Assembly (NCBI GenBank): GCA_016706225.1
Contig: JADJKB010000012.1
Span: 186,001 to 250,000 of the forward strand
Direction: 5' to 3'
Length of the DNA: 64,000 nt
DNA from: Myxococcales bacterium
Lineage (GTDB): Bacteria; Myxococcota_A; Polyangia; Polyangiales; Polyangiaceae
Part shown: piece by piece, positions 60,188 to 64,000 of the stretch
How positions within the stretch are numbered: the first letter of the stretch is position 1
Layout of the letters: each line of letters starts with the position of its first letter
Notes under the pieces: generated by a model
The model's input: only the letters and a program-made list of their open reading frames with translations
Databases searched by the model: none
What the model was told of the DNA's origin: nothing
Made by a program: the position numbers and the translations under genes

Positions 60188-60194
60188 CTCGACC

Positions 60195-60214
60195 GCCTAG
60201 TCAGAATGGAACGA
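60195..60214 (+). repeat. attC core remnant beside IS110
   Basis: GCCTAGTC keeps GCCTA of the expected GCCTAAC (the cassette opens TTAGGC at 59715); the rest of the site is absent, replaced by IS110-associated DNA. Confidence 0.35.
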
Positions 60215-60286
60215 CTGGCTCGAGTTCACGAAGTCGTAGGTTACGCGCTGGATAGCGCGCAGAGCTACACGTGAAAGGAGCCGGTC

Positions 60287-60787
60287 ATGGGCAAGGTTAC
60301 ACGATACGTCGGCATGGACGTCCACGCGGAAACGATTTCAGTAGCGATCGTCGAGGGTCGCGGTGTCGCGAGGTCTTTGGGGACCATCGCGAATCGGCCT
60401 GAGGCCATCCGCCGCCTCATCGGCAAGCTCGGCGACGCGAGCAGTCTCCGCGTTTGCTACGAGGCGGGCCCGACCGGGTACGTCTTGTACTGGCAGCTCA
60501 CGAAGTTGGGCGTGGCATGCGAGGTGGTGGCGCCATCGTTGATCCCGACCAAGCCGGGCGATCGAGTCAAGACGGATCGACGCGACGCGGAGAAGCTCGC
60601 GCGTTCGTACCGCAGCGGAGATCTCACAGCGGTCTGGGTCCCCAATGCTGAGCACGAGGCGCTGCGGGACTTGGTTCGCGCTCGTGAGGCGGCAAAGAAG
60701 GACGAGCTGCGAGCGAAGCATCGGCTGAGCAAGTACCTGCTGCGGAACGGCCAGCGACAGGCAGAGTGTCAGCAGCGGCCTGACTGA
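60287..60787 (+). pseudogene. IS110-family transposase N-terminus, truncated
   Basis: A 166-residue fragment with the DEDD N-terminus YVGMDVHAETISVAIVEG and TKPGDRVKTDRRDAEKLARS (conserved acidic residues). The C-terminal transposase domain is missing because an IS21-like element begins near 60,767. It differs in sequence from the IS110 proteins at 50,366 and 55,285. Confidence 0.85.
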
Positions 60788-60893
60788 GCACCAATCCCAC
60801 CGAGACCACCGGGACCCGGGTCCGGCGACGTCGGTGGCGTGATGGGTGCCAGGAATTGGCTCGGGCTCGGGGTGGGACGCGACGCTGGTCGGC

Positions 60894-61313
60894 ATGGGCC
60901 GAGAAGCGAAACGGTGCACGGAGTGTCGCAGGTGGTTCCAGCCAGCGGCTTCGGCGAAGCTGGGGCAGCGAGTCTGTAGCAAGGCGTGCCGCGCTTCTCG
61001 GCGTCGCAAGCTCGCTCGACGCCGCCGACACAAGGCTCCGCTGCTGCATCGGGTCGATGCGCGATTGCGCCAGCAGGAGCGCCGCCAGCGGCTGCGCGAG
61101 CGGGGTTGTCACGCGCCACCTCGCGGCGGAAGTCCCTGGAATTGCAGCTCGAATTGCGCGCTTTCGTGGACGGCGCTTTGGAGCTGTCACGCGCCACCCT
61201 CGAGCGAGGATTGCCCAGGATTTTGGCTCGATCAGCTGCCTCTTCGTGGACAGAAACCGGACCGCCGGGGGCAGTGTCACGCGCCACCCTCGCGCCATAA
61301 CCGCCGGAGATGA
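60894..61313 (+). CDS. Small zinc-ribbon accessory protein of the IS21-type element
   Basis: A 139-residue frame from ATG 60894 with CTECRRWFQPAASAKLGQRV and CSKACRASRRRKLARRRR, a CxxC-CxxxC zinc-ribbon followed by a basic region, recalling small ORFs that accompany IS21-type elements in related bacteria. After residue 75 the sequence is probably frameshifted near 61,122: the other frame carries LELQLELRAFVDGALELSRA and ends at 61,300. Probably decayed. Confidence 0.5.
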   Translation: MGREAKRCTECRRWFQPAASAKLGQRVCSKACRASRRRKLARRRRHKAPLLHRVDARLRQQERRQRLRERGCHAPPRGGSPWNCSSNCALSWTALWSCHAPPSSEDCPGFWLDQLPLRGQKPDRRGQCHAPPSRHNRRR

Positions 61314-61357
61314 TGCGGATTATCCGGGTTTTCGTGGACGGGATGTCACGCGCCAGG
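61107..61357 (+). repeat. Iterated TGTCACGCGCCA repeats of the IS21-type element
   Basis: TGTCACGCGCCACC occurs at 61107, 61185 and 61275, with TGTCACGCGCCAGG at 61344. A TTCGTGGACGG-like segment recurs near them. Spacing is 78, 90 and 69 bp. IS21 elements are known to have several transposase-binding repeats near their ends. The repeats fall in different coding frames, so conservation looks like a DNA signal. Confidence 0.55.
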
Positions 61358-61394
61358 CTCGTCACGGACGACCGGCGCAACGTGCAATCGGCCC

Positions 61395-61682
61395 ATGAGA
61401 TCCACCCTCCACCCCGAGACACTGGCGCAAGCGCCCGAGCTCGCGACGCTGAAGTCGCTCGAAGTGCTCTTGCTCATCACGACGCGCGCACTCGTCGCGG
61501 CGCATCCGACTCTGATCGACGACGCCTCCGCGCCCTGGCGTCGCGCTCCGCGCTCGGTTCGCAAGGCGCGCAATCTCGTGAGGCGGATCGCCCCGCTTCG
61601 CCGTGCGCTCGAGAGCTACCGCACGGCGGTGCTCGACGCGCTCGCTCCCGCTGACATCGACGACAGCGACATCCCGTTCTGA
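61395..61682 (+). CDS. IS21-associated accessory protein
   Basis: A 95-residue helical protein (ATLKSLEVLLLITTRALVAA; VRKARNLVRRIAPLRRALESY) directly upstream of istA, with an overlapping stop/start (TGATG). Small genes of this type precede istA in some IS21-like elements. Function unknown. Confidence 0.55.
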   Translation: MRSTLHPETLAQAPELATLKSLEVLLLITTRALVAAHPTLIDDASAPWRRAPRSVRKARNLVRRIAPLRRALESYRTAVLDALAPADIDDSDIPF

Positions 61683-62940
61683 TGGCCATCGACGCTGACG
61701 CTGTGCGGGCAGAGGTCATGCGCCTTCACTACTTGGAGCGGCTGAGCATCCGGGCGATCGCGCGCCGGCTGGGGCTCGCCAGGCGTACAGTGCGGCGCCA
61801 TCTGGGCAAGTTGCCCCCGCGTGAAACATCCAATCCGGCGCCGCGACCCTCGCTGCTCGATCCGTTCGCTCGGAAGATCGAGTCGATGATCGAAGGCTCG
61901 CCGGAGCTTCGTGCGCCGCAGATCCTCGAGCGGCTTCGTCCACTGGGCTACACCGGCGGGCTCAGCATCTTGCGCAGCCGCGTGAGAGCGCTGCGGCCAA
62001 CGACACCGCGAGATGCATTTCTCACGCTGGACTTTGCGCCGGGTGAGGCCATGCAGGTCGACTGGGCAGACTTCGGCTTCGCGATCCCGGGCGTGCCTCG
62101 GCGCGTCAGCGCCTTCGTGGCAGTGCTCTGCTACTCGCGGCGCTTGTACCTGGAATTCGTGCTCAGCCAGCAGATGGGCTCTTTCCTTCGCTGCATGGAC
62201 CGCGCGCTGGAATTCTTCCAGGGCGCCACCACCGTCGACATCTTCGACAACATGAAGACGGTGGTGCTGGAGCACCCGCGCTCGGGCCCGACTCGCTTCA
62301 ACCCCCCCACATGCTCTCCTACGCCGTCGCACGCGGCGGTTTTGCCGTCGTTCGCCTGCTCGCCGGGGCACGCTGCGGCCAAGGGCCGAGTCGAGCGCCC
62401 GATCCACTTCGTCCGAGATCGCTTCTGGACGGGACGACGCTTCTCGAGCTTGCTCGACCTCAATGCCCAGGGGAGCGCGTGGCGCGACGACTCTGCAATC
62501 TCCGAGAGCACGCCGAAACCGGCAAGGTGCCCGAGCTCGTCTTCGAGCACGAGGAGCGCGCGCGGCTCAGACCGCTGCCTGCGACGCCCTTCGATACCGA
62601 CGATGTCGAGTCGGCAACGGTAACCAAGACGTTTCGAGTCCCCTGCGACCGCAACAGGTACTCGGTCCCGTGGCGTCTGGTCAGCCAGAGCGTCCTGGTC
62701 CGTGCCAACGACGAGACCGTACGGGTGATGCTGGGCACCAAGTGCGTCGCGGAGCACGCTCGCTGCTGGAGCATCAATCAGGACGTCCGCCAGGAGTCCC
62801 ACTCCCGCGGTCTGCGCGAAGCGAAGAATCCCGCTGACCCTGCCGCGTCGACTCGTGATCGCTTCGGTGACACAGGCGAGCAGTATTTCAAGTTGCTCGC
62901 CGCATCCTACCACTTCAAGAGGTGCCTGGAGCGCCCGCGC
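61682..62940 (+). pseudogene. istA: IS21-family transposase IstA, multiple frameshifts
   Basis: Starts with an HTH (SIRAIARRLGLARRTVRRHL) and a DDE core (FAPGEAMQVDWADFGFAIPG; DNMKTVVLEHPRSGPTRFNP). A seven-C run at 62302-62308 marks the first frameshift (MLSYAVARGGFAV in the next frame). A second restores GRVERPIHFVRDRF, and a third near 62,500 leads to ETGKVPELVFEHEERAR and TKTFRVPCDRNRYSVPWRL. At least three frameshifts, so inactive unless sequencing errors. Confidence 0.83.
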
Positions 62941-62969
62941 GCGGGGCTCATCTGCTGCAATGACCTGTT

Positions 62970-63106
62970 GGCCACGCCGTCAGCAAGTCGGCGGGGCGCT
63001 GACCGAGGCCGGCCCGTGTGCTGCAGACAGTGTGTCGCCGGCCGGTGCGGAATGGGCGGTGAAGTTGGCAATGCCCGCGCTCGGCGGGAGCAGCAGCGAG
63101 TTAGAC
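62970..63106 (+). repeat. Diverged attC, right part (site 11)
   Basis: Aligns with the other sites from about GCCGTCAGCAAGTCGGC to the right core GTTAGAC (63100-63106), with many substitutions (GAAGTTGGCAATGCCC for GAAGTCGGCAGGGCC). The left part is lost to the IS21-type element. The TTA of the core is the stop codon of the minus-strand PIN gene. Confidence 0.65.
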
Positions 63107-63916
63107 GGCGCCAGGTGTAGGCGGCGCAGCAGGAGCAACCGGAAGCGTTCTCACGGGAACCGGGGCGTCCCGGCCCGCAGCGATACCGAGAAGGATCATC
63201 CGGTAGTAGCCGAGTGAGTAGTCGAGTAACTCGCCCATTTGGTCCCCAGCGCAGTCGAGGGGCCTCTCTCTCAGAAAACGCGGAGCCTCTTCCTTGAAAC
63301 GCTGGATGAAGCTCTCGATCTCGTCTGCTTCGGCAAGGTGGCCTTCATAGAACTCACGTGGTGAGTAGACCTCTACTCCCTGGTCGATCGCGAGCTTGCG
63401 CAACCCGCTCGCTTCCATTCCTCGGGGCGTATTGCCTTCATTCGTGATGAGTGGAACGCCATGGGTTTTTGCGTACTCGAGCAGCGCGCGATCAGCCGCA
63501 CTTCCGACCTGGTTGCCTGGAAGCGTCTCGACGCTTTGGACCGTCGCGTCGTCGATTGAATAGGGGTCCACGGTCAGGGTCCAGTCAGGCAACAGGTAGT
63601 CTTTTACGAAATGGAGTGCGACGGGAACGAAGTACCCGCAAGCGGGGGACCCTGGTGCTGCCGGAGGCGCTTGCTGAATCATCAACCGCACGCCCTCGCC
63701 CAGTAGATTGTACGTGTTCGCCCTGGTCCGGTTTAGATAAATGGCGAGCAGCGTGGACTCGCGTGCGCGAGCAAGCCGATACGTTACCGCCGGGTCGAGC
63801 ATCACGTCGTCGCCACGGTGGGCATGCAACCGATCGACGGTCGTCATGAGATCATGCCAAGACAGAATGTCGAGCAGCACGTTCGTGTCGAGGGCGATTT
63901 CGGGATGTGAGGCCAT
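63101..63916 (-). CDS. PIN-domain protein in a cassette, possibly longer at the N-terminus
   Basis: A 271-residue minus-strand protein. PEIALDTNVLLDIL opens a PIN-like nuclease domain and DRALLEYAKTHGVPLITNEGN is a good PIN C-terminal motif, so it may be an RNase or a VapC-like toxin with an extra C-terminal domain (FIQRFKEEAPRFLRERP). The stop TAA is the TTA of the attC core. The frame is open upstream to the window edge (28 more codons), so the true start may lie outside. Confidence 0.68.
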   Translation of the reverse strand: MASHPEIALDTNVLLDILSWHDLMTTVDRLHAHRGDDVMLDPAVTYRLARARESTLLAIYLNRTRANTYNLLGEGVRLMIQQAPPAAPGSPACGYFVPVALHFVKDYLLPDWTLTVDPYSIDDATVQSVETLPGNQVGSAADRALLEYAKTHGVPLITNEGNTPRGMEASGLRKLAIDQGVEVYSPREFYEGHLAEADEIESFIQRFKEEAPRFLRERPLDCAGDQMGELLDYSLGYYRMILLGIAAGRDAPVPVRTLPVAPAAPPTPGAV

Positions 63917-64000
63917 CTCGGGCGCGCTTTGACACGCGTCGCGCCACTCGTCAAACGTCGCTATGACATTGAACGTCCTGGCGACGCGGTTGCAGCGACG

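Larger units (their letters stand above)
60767..62940 (+). mobile_element. Decayed IS21-family element (left end to istA)
   Basis: Begins near TGTCAGCAGCGGCC (60767), cutting the IS110 transposase. It carries a zinc-ribbon accessory gene, four TGTCACGCGCCA repeats, a 95-residue accessory gene and a frameshifted istA. istB and the right end are not recognisable; the region ends in a diverged attC from about 62,970. Boundaries are approximate. Confidence 0.65.
45430..64000. other. Integron-type gene cassette array without integrase in the window (CALIN-like), continuing past the right edge
   Basis: About ten copies of a ~165-bp palindromic element occur from 46.15 to 63.1 kb. Each ends in an attC-like core: RYYYAAC at the left and GTTRRRY at the right (for example GCATAAC and GTTATAC). 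The DNA between copies holds one or two small genes, mostly toxin-antitoxin pairs. In several intervals the left TTRRRY is complementary to the right RYYYAA (51401-52472: TTAGGC/GCCTAA; 57846-58768: TTATGC/GCATAA). No tyrosine recombinase (intI) was found. Extra bases in the right arm and stop codons formed by the cores suggest the array reads on the minus strand, so intI and attI, if present, should lie to the right of base 64,000. Confidence 0.8.

Noticed and set aside
46153..63106. The 165-bp repeats as REP/BIME or CRISPR elements
   Set aside because: Length, long palindromic arms, attC-type end cores and their position at the ends of small gene units fit integron attC better than REP or CRISPR repeats.

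Overview
The window is about 64 kb of very GC-rich DNA. It reads like a chromosome of a Myxococcota bacterium, probably of the Polyangia/Sorangium type. This is inferred from gene content, not from a marker gene: a zinc-ribbon Ser/Thr protein kinase, a zinc-ribbon double-FHA protein, a bactofilin, many lipoproteins with Gly/Ser/Thr-rich linkers (GG[ST]GG), a right-handed beta-helix lipoprotein, and very high GC at third codon positions. No rRNA, tRNA or CRISPR array was seen.

Bases 1-45,430 look like ordinary chromosome. Bases 1-6 kb hold the edge of an outer-membrane-type protein, a bactofilin and a cluster of large membrane proteins (a PMT-like glycosyltransferase with a translationally coupled partner, and a divergent polytopic protein). 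Bases 6.2-14 kb carry heptose and surface-sugar genes: a GmhA-like SIS isomerase coupled to an NAD-dependent sugar epimerase, then hddC and hddA for GDP-D-glycero-alpha-D-manno-heptose. Between them lies a GMC oxidoreductase next to an unusual flippase-like protein with a fused C-terminal domain. Bases 14-24.5 kb hold envelope lipoproteins, a BAX-inhibitor-1 family protein, the kinase, an SDR reductase and a GFA-family protein. Bases 24.6-33.7 kb are a co-directional run: UDP-sugar pyrophosphorylase, a SppA protease with an N-terminal barrel-like region, an ABC-ATPase-like protein without a Walker A motif, glutamate 5-kinase, a trypsin-like lipoprotein, a signal peptidase I homologue that seems to lack its catalytic lysine, and the FHA protein. 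Bases 33.7-45.4 kb hold pcnB, an S41 protease, a DUF218 protein, a HEAT/cyclophilin lipoprotein, coaX, an orphan BtuC-type permease, a double LuxR-HTH regulator, the beta-helix lipoprotein, a GNAT enzyme and a glutathione transferase.

From about 45.43 kb to the right edge the DNA changes character. A roughly 165-bp imperfect palindrome recurs about ten times. Its ends follow the integron attC core pattern (RYYYAAC ... GTTRRRY), and the intervals between copies carry small genes, mostly toxin-antitoxin modules (RelE/HigA-like, three related ParE-type pairs, two BrnT systems, a RelE/ParE pair with an Unstab_antitox-type antitoxin, HicBA), plus lipoproteins, small unknown proteins and a PIN-domain protein. 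In several intervals the TTRRRY at the left is complementary to the RYYYAA at the right, as expected for integron gene cassettes. No integron integrase is in the window. Arm asymmetry and stop codons embedded in the cores suggest the array reads on the minus strand, so any integrase should lie to the right of the window.

The array is being eroded. An IS66-family element with a clean 8-bp target duplication sits inside one attC. An IS110-family element sits 2 bp away in the same attC. Two decayed IS110 transposases and a decayed IS21-family element lie near other sites, and several toxin genes carry frameshifts or nonsense codons.
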